Shown here piece by piece: positions 18,027 through 24,762 of a DNA stretch of 37,065 nt. The notes under the pieces were generated by a model, which did no database searches, was not told where the DNA came from, and worked only from the letters and a program-made list of their open reading frames with translations. Location: the NCBI GenBank assembly GCA_020249825.1, contig JADCEX010000199.1, positions 1-37,065 of the forward strand, given 5' to 3'. The translations under genes were made by a program, and so were the position numbers. Source of the DNA: Roseomonas sp. Its GTDB lineage: Bacteria > Pseudomonadota > Alphaproteobacteria > Acetobacterales > Acetobacteraceae. How positions within the stretch are numbered: the first letter of the stretch is position 1; each line of letters opens with the position of its first letter.

Positions 18027-19161
18027 GGGTAAATTCCTGACTGTGAGCAGGATGATCGTGCAGCGCGACACGTTTGCCATTCTTGTCAAACAGCAGAGCG
18101 TGCTCAGTTTCAAAGGTAAGGTGGATCGCTTCTCCAGAATGCGGCCGAGGCATTTCTGGTGGAAGCCGTACGACCAAGGCTTCATCACTGGCTGTATGAC
18201 GCGCATGGAGCAGCAAGCTTTCGCCCAGAAATTCGAAGCCTTCTGCCACGCAGGGCATACCGCTGGAGGCAAGCCGCAGATTTTCCGGACGAATGGCAAT
18301 AGTCACTGGTCCAGGCGCAGCATGAAGCCCGCTCGGCCTTCCCGCGATATGGACATGGCCTGCGGCATCGGCTTCAGCAGAGATTAAATTGATCCGTGGA
18401 CTACCGATGAAGGTCGCCACGCGGATATCCTGCGGATCGTGGTAAATCGCCTCGGGCGACGAAACCTGCAGTATCTGGCCGGCTTGCATGACGGCCACAC
18501 GGTCCGCCATGGTGAGGGCCTCAGATTGATCATGCGTCACGTAAAGTGTCGCGGCACCGACGCGGCGATGAATCTCAACAATCTCACGCCGTGTTTGCAC
18601 GCGAAGCGCCGCATCCAGATTGGAAAGCGGCTCATCCATCAGAAACGCGTCAGGATGGCGAACAATTGCCCGGGCCAATGCTACGCGTTGCCGCTGTCCG
18701 CCTGAAAGCTGCCCAGGCTTTCGATCCAGTAGCGCTTCCAGGCCGAGTGATTGGGCGGCCTTGAGGACATCGGTGGCTATGGCCGCCCGTTTTTGGGCAA
18801 GGCCAGGCATTACGCGACCAAAAAGAGGAAAACGCTCCACGGTAGAAAGCCGCCTCATGGCGAGAGGAACGGCAATGTTCTCGCTCACGGTCAGATGTGG
18901 GTAAAGCGCATAATTCTGGAATACCATCGCGACATTACGCTCAGCGGCACGCAAAGCTGTGACGTCCCTAGAACCGATGGAAAGTGAACCCGCGTCAGCG
19001 GTTTCAATACCGGCCACAATCCGCATAAGGGTCGATTTTCCGCAGCCGGAAGGGCCAACAAGGGCGACGAACTCACCTGCGGCCACGTCAAGGGAGACAT
19101 TATCAAGCGCTCTTACTGCCCCGAAATGACGCGATATGAATTTGATGGAGAGGCCATGCAC
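18019..19161 (-). CDS. ugpC: UgpC/MalK-type ABC transporter ATPase
   Basis: The 380-residue ATPase has Walker A GPSGCGKST (36-44), Q-loop FQNYALYPHLTV, signature [16 protein letters not shown], Walker B AFLMDEPLSNLDAALR and switch histidine YVTHDQSEA. A C-terminal TOBE-type regulatory domain (about 290-365, VTIAIRPENLRLA) follows. There is an insertion of about 20 residues between the Q-loop and the signature (RRLSTVERFPLFGRVMPGLA) compared with standard MalK. It is the first gene of the minus-strand cluster. In the present arrangement it lies 161 bp downstream of the truncated ptxA fragment in the same direction, so read-through from the ptxA Pho promoter is possible. Confidence 0.83.
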   Translation of the reverse strand: MHGLSIKFISRHFGAVRALDNVSLDVAAGEFVALVGPSGCGKSTLMRIVAGIETADAGSLSIGSRDVTALRAAERNVAMVFQNYALYPHLTVSENIAVPLAMRRLSTVERFPLFGRVMPGLAQKRAAIATDVLKAAQSLGLEALLDRKPGQLSGGQRQRVALARAIVRHPDAFLMDEPLSNLDAALRVQTRREIVEIHRRVGAATLYVTHDQSEALTMADRVAVMQAGQILQVSSPEAIYHDPQDIRVATFIGSPRINLISAEADAAGHVHIAGRPSGLHAAPGPVTIAIRPENLRLASSGMPCVAEGFEFLGESLLLHARHTASDEALVVRLPPEMPRPHSGEAIHLTFETEHALLFDKNGKRVALHDHPAHSQEFTLA

Positions 19162-19218
19162 GCGGAGAATTCCTGAAAGGTCGGGGCCTTTTCCTTGCAG
19201 AGGAACAATGGCAGTGGT

Positions 19219-19247
19219 GTTTCTGATTTATGATAGTTTTAAGAAGG
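19219..19247 (-). promoter_or_regulatory. Weak candidate Pho box before the ugp-like operon
   Basis: On the minus strand, CTATCAT (19236-19230) matches the PhoB 7-mer at six of seven positions. It is preceded four bases upstream by CCTTCTT and flanked by A-rich 4-nt spacers, about 69 bp upstream of the ugpC start. The third repeat is poor. It would suit a phosphate-starvation transporter but is not convincing alone. Confidence 0.3.
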
Positions 19248-19322
19248 CGAATATGGCGTGGTTGGAGGTGGTTCCGAGAAGTCGTAGTCAAATCAGTTAG
19301 TCAGGCGAAGCCGGGACGTTTA

Positions 19323-19793
19323 CTAAATGCCTTGCCCGCCCGAAAGCTGATCCGCGCGTGCAAGGGCCTTATCCAAAAGGCCAACGCGTTCCAGAGCCTC
19401 AATCGCCAGGCGCTTCTCCTGTGCATTGAACGGTAAAAGCGTGCGCAAGGCGGTATGATAGCCAAGCCGGCCCATGAGCACATTGCCGAGTACGGAGACC
19501 CTTCCGATCAGCTGGTGCTGCTGAAAGATCATACCAGTTTCGCGCCGATGGTGCCGCAAGGTCCGCCTTTCGGCGATGTACTCACCACGGCTGTCGAGGA
19601 CACGGCCTTCGGTTGGGCGAACGAGCCCATTTAGGGAACGGAGCAGGGTTGATTTACCAGCACCCGAAGCGCCCAGCAGTACGGTGAAAGAGCCCGGCTT
19701 TATGGTCAGATCCACTGGTGCCAGAGCCACCGCACCATTTGGGTAAGTTACGCTGAGCGATTGAGTTTGGATGGCGGAATTCGAAGGAAACAT
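19323..19793 (-). pseudogene. ptxA: N-terminal part of phosphite/phosphonate ABC transporter ATPase (ptxA/phnC), cut off at LSGGQ
   Basis: The frame encodes 156 residues. It begins with a normal PhnC start (SLSVTYPNGAVALAPVDL) and contains Walker A GASGAGKST (41-49) and a Q-loop (TGMIFQQHQLIGRVSVLGNVLMGRLG) highly typical of PhnC. It stops just after ALARADQLSGG, with Gln-Gly-Ile and a TAG that do not belong to the family. Walker B, D-loop and switch regions are absent, so it cannot be an active ATPase. The missing part is at 1257-1589 on the other strand; residues 1-151 plus that 110-residue piece make about 261 residues. A strong Pho box lies 34 bp upstream, so the fragment is probably transcribed during phosphate limitation. 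Confidence 0.9.
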
Positions 19794-19826
19794 GACGATC
19801 GCCTAGGCGTTCGCCATGATGGCCGT

Positions 19827-19855
19827 GTGACAGAAAAATGAAGGTTTAATGTCAC
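19827..19855 (-). promoter_or_regulatory. Pho box controlling the ptxA promoter
   Basis: Read on the minus strand, three 7-mers occur at exact 11-nt intervals: GTGACAT, CCTTCAT and CTGTCAC, separated by TAAA and TTTT. The last differs from the CTGTCAT consensus at one position. The array ends 34 bp before the ptxA start codon. The 7+4 spacing with A/T-rich spacers is the PhoB pattern. In the uninverted arrangement it would drive ptxABCD; now it drives only the ptxA fragment and possibly the ugp-like operon. Confidence 0.72.
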
Positions 19856-20128
19856 TTTATGCTTGGGCCTATCTGAGATGTTGGAAGTTCATTGTGTTTG
19901 GCGGGATACCCTCTCGGGTTTGAAAGCTTGAGGTGCGCGCTTTGAATTTTGGTTGATCTCTTATTTCTTAAGACGTGTGAAAAGCAGAGAGCAGTAAGGC
20001 CTGATTGCCGCTAAAGCCTCACCCCCTACACTGAATTGTGTCATCACTTTCAGGCACTAATTGGCCAGGCAAAACTCTCCGCAGCCGCACGCACCCTGTT
20101 GGTAGCATTTCAAATAGATTACGCGATT

Positions 20129-20157
20129 TCGTCATCCAAGCGTCATATATTCATGAC
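20129..20157 (+). promoter_or_regulatory. Pho box before pmtA
   Basis: TCGTCAT (20129-20135) and GCGTCAT (20140-20146) are spaced by 4 nt, followed after ATAT by the weaker TCATGAC (20151-20157). The array lies 82 bp upstream of the GTG start proposed for pmtA. It supports that start, because the longer open frame would be coding through the box. Confidence 0.6.
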
Positions 20158-20239
20158 AATGCGGGCTCCTGGTCCGATCTGTTCGGGCGTCAGCGTCTAT
20201 CGCCTTTCTGATCCGAGACATTCAATTTTGGAGTCGGCC

Positions 20240-20839
20240 GTGTCGCAAGTCCACCTTACCGTCAGCGGAAAAGACAAACAATCACGCGACATAACTATGT
20301 TCCTTCGACGCTGGCTTGCTAATCCTTTGCAAATGGGCTCCATCATTCCTTCATCGCCTAGGCTTGGAGAACTCATTGCCCGGCAGATAGACAGACAGTC
20401 CAATTCATTCGTGCTAGAACTAGGTGCTGGCACCGGTGCAATCACCAGAAGCCTGATAAATTCTGGTATTTCGCCGGGGCGCATCGCAGTCGTGGAAATC
20501 GTGCCGGAGATGGCCGATCATCTGCAAACAAAATTCCCTCAAACGACGGTGCTACAGGCAGACGCCTTCAATTTGCCTATCGAGCTATTGAAAGATACTA
20601 CGACGGAAATAGGCACTGTTATTTGTGGCATTCCACTCGTTCTGCTCAGCGAATCCAGGCAGCGGCAATTCATTCAGCAGGTCGAGTTGGTGGCACCAGG
20701 GCGCGGCTTTCTTCTCTATACTTATTGTATCACATCACCGCTGCCATACCGCACCCTTGGGCTTGAGGCACGAAGGCTCGCCTGGACACCTCTGAATTTT
20801 CCGCCGGCCAGTATTTGGCACTACTGCCCCAAGAAATGA
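20240..20839 (+). CDS. pmtA: Phospholipid N-methyltransferase PmtA
   Basis: The 199-residue SAM-dependent methyltransferase matches the soluble PmtA family, which methylates phosphatidylethanolamine towards phosphatidylcholine at the inner membrane. Residues 21-40 (FLRRWLANPLQMGSIIPSSP) are the conserved PmtA N-terminal segment. The SAM-binding glycine loop ELGAGTGAITR is at 60-70, and VVEIVPEMADHL is motif II. GTG 20240 has GGAG six bases upstream and gives the standard family length; the open frame back to 20036 adds 68 unlikely residues. The gene ends four bases from the convergent diacylglycerol kinase. Its Pho box suggests induction during phosphate limitation, as part of lipid adjustment with plcP and agt. 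A ribosomal-RNA dimethylase-type fold is the only similar alternative and lacks the N-terminal motif. Confidence 0.85.
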   Translation: MSQVHLTVSGKDKQSRDITMFLRRWLANPLQMGSIIPSSPRLGELIARQIDRQSNSFVLELGAGTGAITRSLINSGISPGRIAVVEIVPEMADHLQTKFPQTTVLQADAFNLPIELLKDTTTEIGTVICGIPLVLLSESRQRQFIQQVELVAPGRGFLLYTYCITSPLPYRTLGLEARRLAWTPLNFPPASIWHYCPKK

Positions 20840-20843
20840 GGAT

Positions 20844-21722
20844 CTAGGGCACTACGACCCTGAGCGGTTGGGTGAATGGCACTATATGAATTGGCAGGCA
20901 GCCGGCGTCATCACCATCTGCTTGCACCGGTAGATCAGCGCCGAATACCTGAATGTCATGGCCGCGCTGCAGAGAGATGCTGGAAAGATAGGGAAGCTGG
21001 CCAAGACCCAGGGCGGCGGCGTGCTTTAAAGCATCCATAAAATGATTTTGCTGGAGGGAAACTACGTGAAAATAGGAATCACGCGGGTCTGCTTGCGGCG
21101 CAATCTGAAAGTGCCCTGCGTAATAGCGCCCCTTGGTGACAACCAGTCCGGAGGCTTCCAGTTCATTCCCATCAATCTGTACCCGAAAAGAACGAAAGGG
21201 GTAGCAGGTCAAATCGCGCAAGGTTTGTAAAACATAGGCGCCCTTTCCGAAGACTCGCTTAAGGCCAAGCGGCAAGTGATGGACAACAACTGAATCCAAT
21301 CCAACCCCTACCATTTGAATGAAAAGACGATCCTTCAGGGAGCCCCGCTTCAAAATACCTGGATAGACGCTGGTACTGCGCCCCATCAGAAGCGCGCGCG
21401 CAGCTTCGCGCGGATTAAGCGGTACCGACATTTCCAAGGCAAAGACATTTGCGGTCCCAAGGGGTAAGATACCAAGCATCGCCTGGGTCCCAACAAGGCC
21501 GGCGGCTACTTCCGCTATTGTGCCATCCCCGCCTGCAGCGACAACAATGCCATTTTCCTCAGCGGCCATACGGGCGAATTTTTCTGCATCACCACGCGCC
21601 TTGGTTTCCATAAGTTGGAATTGTACTCCCAGCCCGTACAATAGATCCAGCGCAGCATGAAGCCTGGCACGCCGCCGCGCACCGGCCGAAGGATTGAAAA
21701 TGACAACGAGAATCTTTGGCAT
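20844..21722 (-). CDS. Diacylglycerol kinase / YegS-like lipid kinase
   Basis: This is a 292-residue protein with a DAGK catalytic domain. Landmarks are the N-terminal ILVVIFNPSAGARRRARLHA, the nucleotide-binding VVAAGGDGTIAEVAAGL (GGDGT), and LGILPLGTANVFALEM. The C-terminal beta-sandwich domain includes DGNELEASGLVVTKGRYYAG and the late QADGDDAG motif. It would phosphorylate diacylglycerol (or a related lipid) to phosphatidic acid using ATP at the cytoplasmic membrane. I chose ATG 21722; a TTG at 21740 is possible, and neither has a clear ribosome site. It faces pmtA tail-to-tail and plcP head-to-head. Diacylglycerol is the product of PlcP, so the gene sits logically in the pathway. Confidence 0.82.
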   Translation of the reverse strand: MPKILVVIFNPSAGARRRARLHAALDLLYGLGVQFQLMETKARGDAEKFARMAAEENGIVVAAGGDGTIAEVAAGLVGTQAMLGILPLGTANVFALEMSVPLNPREAARALLMGRSTSVYPGILKRGSLKDRLFIQMVGVGLDSVVVHHLPLGLKRVFGKGAYVLQTLRDLTCYPFRSFRVQIDGNELEASGLVVTKGRYYAGHFQIAPQADPRDSYFHVVSLQQNHFMDALKHAAALGLGQLPYLSSISLQRGHDIQVFGADLPVQADGDDAGCLPIHIVPFTQPLRVVVP

Positions 21723-21803
21723 AGCCTTGAAGGAAACCAAATGAAAATTGCATATTCATGATGATCTGGAGAACTTTCAGTTAAATTATCCAATCAACAT
21801 CAT

Positions 21804-21821
21804 TTGTCATCGAAGATTCAT
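21804..21821 (+). promoter_or_regulatory. Probable Pho box before plcP
   Basis: TTGTCAT (21804-21810) and GATTCAT (21815-21821) are separated by CGAA, giving the two-repeat PhoB arrangement, 100 bp upstream of the plcP start. The second repeat is imperfect. plcP is a known Pho-regulon gene in alphaproteobacteria, which raises its plausibility. Confidence 0.5.
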
Positions 21822-21921
21822 GCCAAGATGCTCAAGGGTGGGGTAGCGCGGCTTCGAATGTAACAGGAAAGGTGGTTGCCGATTCGTATCGGCGCTGGCT
21901 TCCGTAACAGGAGCGTAGATC

Positions 21922-22749
21922 ATGACCCTCGCTTCAGCATCGCGATGCTATCGCACCATCTTCCTCTCAGATATCCATCTTGGCCTTCGCAGTTGTCGCA
22001 GTGACTCACTAGTAGAATTCCTGCGTAACGTTCAATGCGAAAAACTCTATCTCGTCGGCGATATCATTGATGGATGGCGCCTTCGGCGATCCTGGTATTG
22101 GGATGCCTATCATGATGAAGTCATCCGCCTGATCCTCCGGATGGCACGCCACGGAACAGAGGTGACCTATGTTCCTGGCAATCATGATGAAATCTTCCGT
22201 GACTGGCTTGGGCTTGAAGTGGCGGGGGTCAAATTATCGCGTGAAGCCGAGCATATAGCGGCAGATGGTCGTCGGTTTCTTGTCATCCATGGTGATGAGT
22301 TTGATGGTGTTATTCGGTATGCAAAATTCCTCGCTCATATGGGCGACTGGGCCTATGATTTCGCTCTATTGGCCAATCGCTGGTTCAATTTCCTCCGGCG
22401 CAGCTTGGGCTATCCGTATTGGTCCCTATCGCAATGGCTGAAGCGTCAAGTGAAGGAAGCGGTCAAAGCCATAGACCGCTTTGAGACGGCTCTCGCACAA
22501 GAAGCGCGCTCGCGCGGCATGGATGGCGTTATCTGTGGCCATATTCATCACGCGGAAATGCGAATGATACACGGTATTCTATACATGAATGATGGCGATT
22601 GGGTGGAGAGCTGTACGGCCCTGGTTGAACATCAAGATGGCCGCTTTGAATTGCTCGATTGGTCACACCGCGGGACTCTCGTGATTGGGAAACCTGTGCC
22701 CATGCCGGCACCCGATCTGATGGCAGAAGTTTTACGCGGTGCTCGATAA
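21922..22749 (+). CDS. plcP: Phospholipase C-type phosphoesterase PlcP (lipid remodelling)
   Basis: The 275-residue metallophosphoesterase resembles UDP-2,3-diacylglucosamine hydrolases but has the PlcP layout. Metal motifs are D17-x-H19 (SDIHLG), GDIID at 46-50, GNHD at 86-89, HGDEFD at 123-128 and GHIHH at 206-210. PlcP cleaves the head group of phospholipids to release diacylglycerol and a phosphoalcohol during phosphate starvation. A good AGGAG site precedes the ATG. The gene is immediately followed by agt, the classic plcP-agt pairing, which argues against an LpxH/LpxI role in lipid A synthesis. There is no signal peptide; it acts at the inner face of the membrane. Confidence 0.88.
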   Translation: MTLASASRCYRTIFLSDIHLGLRSCRSDSLVEFLRNVQCEKLYLVGDIIDGWRLRRSWYWDAYHDEVIRLILRMARHGTEVTYVPGNHDEIFRDWLGLEVAGVKLSREAEHIAADGRRFLVIHGDEFDGVIRYAKFLAHMGDWAYDFALLANRWFNFLRRSLGYPYWSLSQWLKRQVKEAVKAIDRFETALAQEARSRGMDGVICGHIHHAEMRMIHGILYMNDGDWVESCTALVEHQDGRFELLDWSHRGTLVIGKPVPMPAPDLMAEVLRGAR

Positions 22750-22753
22750 CGCC

Positions 22754-23755
22754 ATGCGCATTCTAATCGTCAGTGATGCCTGGTTTCCGCAAGTGAATGG
22801 CGTTGTACGGACATTGTCGGTTGTCGCAGACAAGCTAAGGGCCATGGGCGATACGGTCGAAGTGATAGGTCCCGATCGCTTCCACAGCATGCCCATGCCA
22901 GGCTATGCGGAAATCCGGCTTGCCATCGCACCCAAGCGCAAATTGGCGCGTCTTGTCGCGGAATTCAGGCCGGAGATTATTCATATCGCGACAGAGGGAC
23001 CGCTTGGTTGGGCCATGCGAGGCCTTTGCCGGCGCAACCACTGGCCCTTCACAACAGCCTTTCACACACGTTTCCCGGAATACCTCGAGGCTAGAACGGG
23101 GATTCCTGCCGATTGGTCCTGGCGCGTCATGCGCCGCTTCCATGAGGCGGGCGAAGGTACCTTTGCCGCCACAGCCTCCTTAAGACAGGAACTGACGAGA
23201 CGGGGCTTTACCAAGCTCCGCACTTGGACCAGGGGCGTTGATCTGGATAAGTTTCGTCCAGGTGAAGGGGATGCCTGGGCGGGGCTAGCACGGCCTATTT
23301 TTCTCTATGCAGGTCGCGTTGCGATTGAGAAGAACATTGAGGCTTTCCTTTCACTGGACCTACCGGGCACCAAAGTGGTTGTCGGCGGTGGCCCGGCCTT
23401 AGAAAGCCTGAAACAAAAATTTCCCCAGGTCACCTTTACCGGCTACCGCGAAAATGGCGCGCTTGCCCGTTCCTATGCGGGCGCGGATGTTTTTGTTTTC
23501 CCGTCGCGCACAGATACTTTCGGACTGGTTCTGCTTGAAGCGTTGGCATCGGGGACGCCTGTTGCGGCCTTCCCGGTCACTGGCCCCATTGACGTGGTGA
23601 CCGATTCACGCATTGGCGCTTTGGATGAGGATCTCCGGGCTGCCTGCCTCAAGGCCATAGAATGTGACCGCGCTGCTTGCCGTCAGCACGCCGAGGCCTG
23701 GTCCTGGGACGCGTGTGTAGCGCAGTTTAGGGCCGTGCTTGTGCCCATCAAATAA
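22754..23755 (+). CDS. agt: Diacylglycerol glycosyltransferase Agt (GT4)
   Basis: The 333-residue GT-B, family-4 glycosyltransferase begins with the typical RILIVSDAWFPQVNGVVRTL donor/acceptor loop. It has HIATEGPLGWAMR and TTAFHTRFPEY in the N-domain, and in the C-domain YAGRVAIEKNIEAFL plus the nucleotide-sugar motif VFPSRTDTFGLVLLEALASGTPVAA (E-x7-E). Agt enzymes convert PlcP-derived diacylglycerol to glucosyl- or glucuronosyl-diacylglycerol, phosphorus-free lipids that replace phospholipids. ATG 22754 begins the conserved sequence; a GTG at 22739 overlapping plcP is the alternative start. It is in one unit with plcP. The sugar used cannot be told from sequence. Confidence 0.87.
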   Translation: MRILIVSDAWFPQVNGVVRTLSVVADKLRAMGDTVEVIGPDRFHSMPMPGYAEIRLAIAPKRKLARLVAEFRPEIIHIATEGPLGWAMRGLCRRNHWPFTTAFHTRFPEYLEARTGIPADWSWRVMRRFHEAGEGTFAATASLRQELTRRGFTKLRTWTRGVDLDKFRPGEGDAWAGLARPIFLYAGRVAIEKNIEAFLSLDLPGTKVVVGGGPALESLKQKFPQVTFTGYRENGALARSYAGADVFVFPSRTDTFGLVLLEALASGTPVAAFPVTGPIDVVTDSRIGALDEDLRAACLKAIECDRAACRQHAEAWSWDACVAQFRAVLVPIK

Positions 23756-23766
23756 CACCAGATGCG

Positions 23767-23795
23767 CTGTCATCATTCTTTCATCGTTGCGTCAT
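23767..23795 (+). promoter_or_regulatory. Strong three-repeat Pho box before phnD
   Basis: A perfect consensus CTGTCAT (23767-23773) is followed at 11-nt spacing by CTTTCAT (23778-23784) and GCGTCAT (23789-23795), with CATT and CGTT spacers. It lies 55 bp upstream of the phnD ATG and immediately after agt. This shows phnD-phnE-phnE has its own phosphate-starvation promoter instead of relying on plcP-agt. Confidence 0.78.
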
Positions 23796-23850
23796 GCCTC
23801 CATCATTCAATTCGGCCAAACGAGACATGATCTGATGAAGGGAAGTTAAG

Positions 23851-24762
23851 ATGCTTCGACGCCGTTCCGCCATCATGCTGCCCGCCCTGGCTATTGCGCC
23901 GCGCCTAGCGGGTGCGCAAGAAGATTGGCGCCAGCAGTTGCGCGAAGTGCGCTTTGGCATGATCTCGGTCGAGAATGAACGTGATGCCATTGCGCGGCTG
24001 CAAGGCTTACAAGCCTATATGTCGCGTGAATTGCGTTCGCCTTTCCGGGTTTTCCGCGGTTCTGATTATGCCGCTGTTGTCGAGGCCTTGCGTGCCGGCC
24101 ATGCCGAACTTGCCTATCTTGGTCCTGCTTCCTATGGCCTGGCGCGTCGCGTCATGGGTGAACGAATCGCGCCCATTTTCCGCTACATAGATAATGAGGG
24201 CATGGAGGGTTATCACAGCGTGATGATCGTGAAGGCGGATAGCCCCTACCGCCAATTGGAAGACATGCGTGGCAAGACGCTGGGTTTCAGTGACCCCAAT
24301 AGCACTTCCGGCTTTCAGGTGCCTGGCTGGTTCCTGCGCCGTCAGGGCATGGATCCGGCCACCTATTTCTCCCGAACTGGCTTTACCGGCAGCCATGAAC
24401 AGGGCGTCATGGCGGTGATCAACGGCACCTTCGATGCCGCTGTCATTTCCTATTCCAATGAACGCCGCAATACCTTCCAGCGTATGGCGGAAAAGGGCAT
24501 GATCCCGGAAGGCGCGGTCAGGGTGATCTGGAAATCGCCGCTCATTCCAAATGCGCCGATCGTCATGCGGATGGACCTGCCGGAGGCGTTTCGCCGTGAC
24601 GCTGTCGCGACCTTCGGCGCCATGCCGCAGCGCGACCCGCAAGCCTTCCGCGACATGTCATCTGATGCGCGCGGCATGGTCGCCGCCAAGCACGAAGATT
24701 ACCTTGATATCGTTGCTATCCTTGAAGAAAATGCCGCACGCCGGCGGGAACGGCGCTCCTGA
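23851..24762 (+). CDS. phnD: Phosphonate ABC transporter periplasmic binding protein PhnD
   Basis: This is a 303-residue PhnD with signal peptide MLRRRSAIMLPALAIAPRLAGAQ. Family motifs are FRGSDYAAVVEALRAGHAELAYLGP, GYHSVMIVKADSPY, GKTLGFSDPNSTSGFQVPG (the ligand loop typical of phosphonate-binding PhnD), and a conserved Glu/His segment reading GSHEQGVMAVINGTFDAAVI. A GGGAAG site precedes the ATG. It is only distantly similar to the ptxB product in this window and probably binds a different ligand, a phosphonate rather than phosphite. Two permease genes follow directly, but no ATPase gene accompanies it, which is unusual for phnCDE operons. Confidence 0.88.
   Translation: MLRRRSAIMLPALAIAPRLAGAQEDWRQQLREVRFGMISVENERDAIARLQGLQAYMSRELRSPFRVFRGSDYAAVVEALRAGHAELAYLGPASYGLARRVMGERIAPIFRYIDNEGMEGYHSVMIVKADSPYRQLEDMRGKTLGFSDPNSTSGFQVPGWFLRRQGMDPATYFSRTGFTGSHEQGVMAVINGTFDAAVISYSNERRNTFQRMAEKGMIPEGAVRVIWKSPLIPNAPIVMRMDLPEAFRRDAVATFGAMPQRDPQAFRDMSSDARGMVAAKHEDYLDIVAILEENAARRRERRS

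Larger units (their letters stand above)
1257..19322. other. Proposed 18-kb inverted segment bounded by the two parts of ptxA
   Basis: The sequence from 1257 rightward encodes the C-terminal part of a PhnC/PtxA ATPase. The N-terminal part ends at 19323 on the opposite strand. Turning this segment around would join the parts head to tail in frame at the LSGGQ signature (151 + 110 codons = 261, the usual family length) and put ptxBCD behind the ptxA promoter. I found no recombinase gene and no long inverted repeat at the ends; the break sites share only a few bases of G/C-rich similarity. It could be a fixed illegitimate inversion, a population variant, or an assembly artefact. The split is seen directly; the inversion is an inference. 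Confidence 0.75.
19794..20239. other. Divergent regulatory region between the ptxA fragment and pmtA
   Basis: This 446-bp stretch carries the ptxA Pho box near its left end (minus strand) and the pmtA Pho box near its right end (plus strand). The roughly 270 bp between them contains no protein-like frame, long repeat or RNA motif that I recognise. It is AT-richer than its neighbours, as expected for promoters. An open frame starting at 20036 enters pmtA, but its first 68 codons run through the Pho box and are unlikely to be translated. Confidence 0.6.

Noticed and set aside
17091-18299. ugpA starting at 18299
   Set aside because: The extra 91 residues overlap the ATPase gene and are Cys/Trp-rich nonsense; TTG 18026 gives a normal UgpA length.
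1257-19322. Simple insertion of an 18-kb element into ptxA
   Set aside because: An insertion would leave both parts on the same strand in order. They are on opposite strands facing each other, which needs an inversion. No transposase or integrase gene and no long terminal repeats were seen.
20036-20066. Single GTGTCAT-like 7-mer near 20038 as another Pho box
   Set aside because: No second repeat at the required spacing.
20036-20239. pmtA starting at 20036
   Set aside because: The added 68 codons run through the Pho box and are not PmtA-like; GTG 20240 has a good ribosome site and gives the family length.
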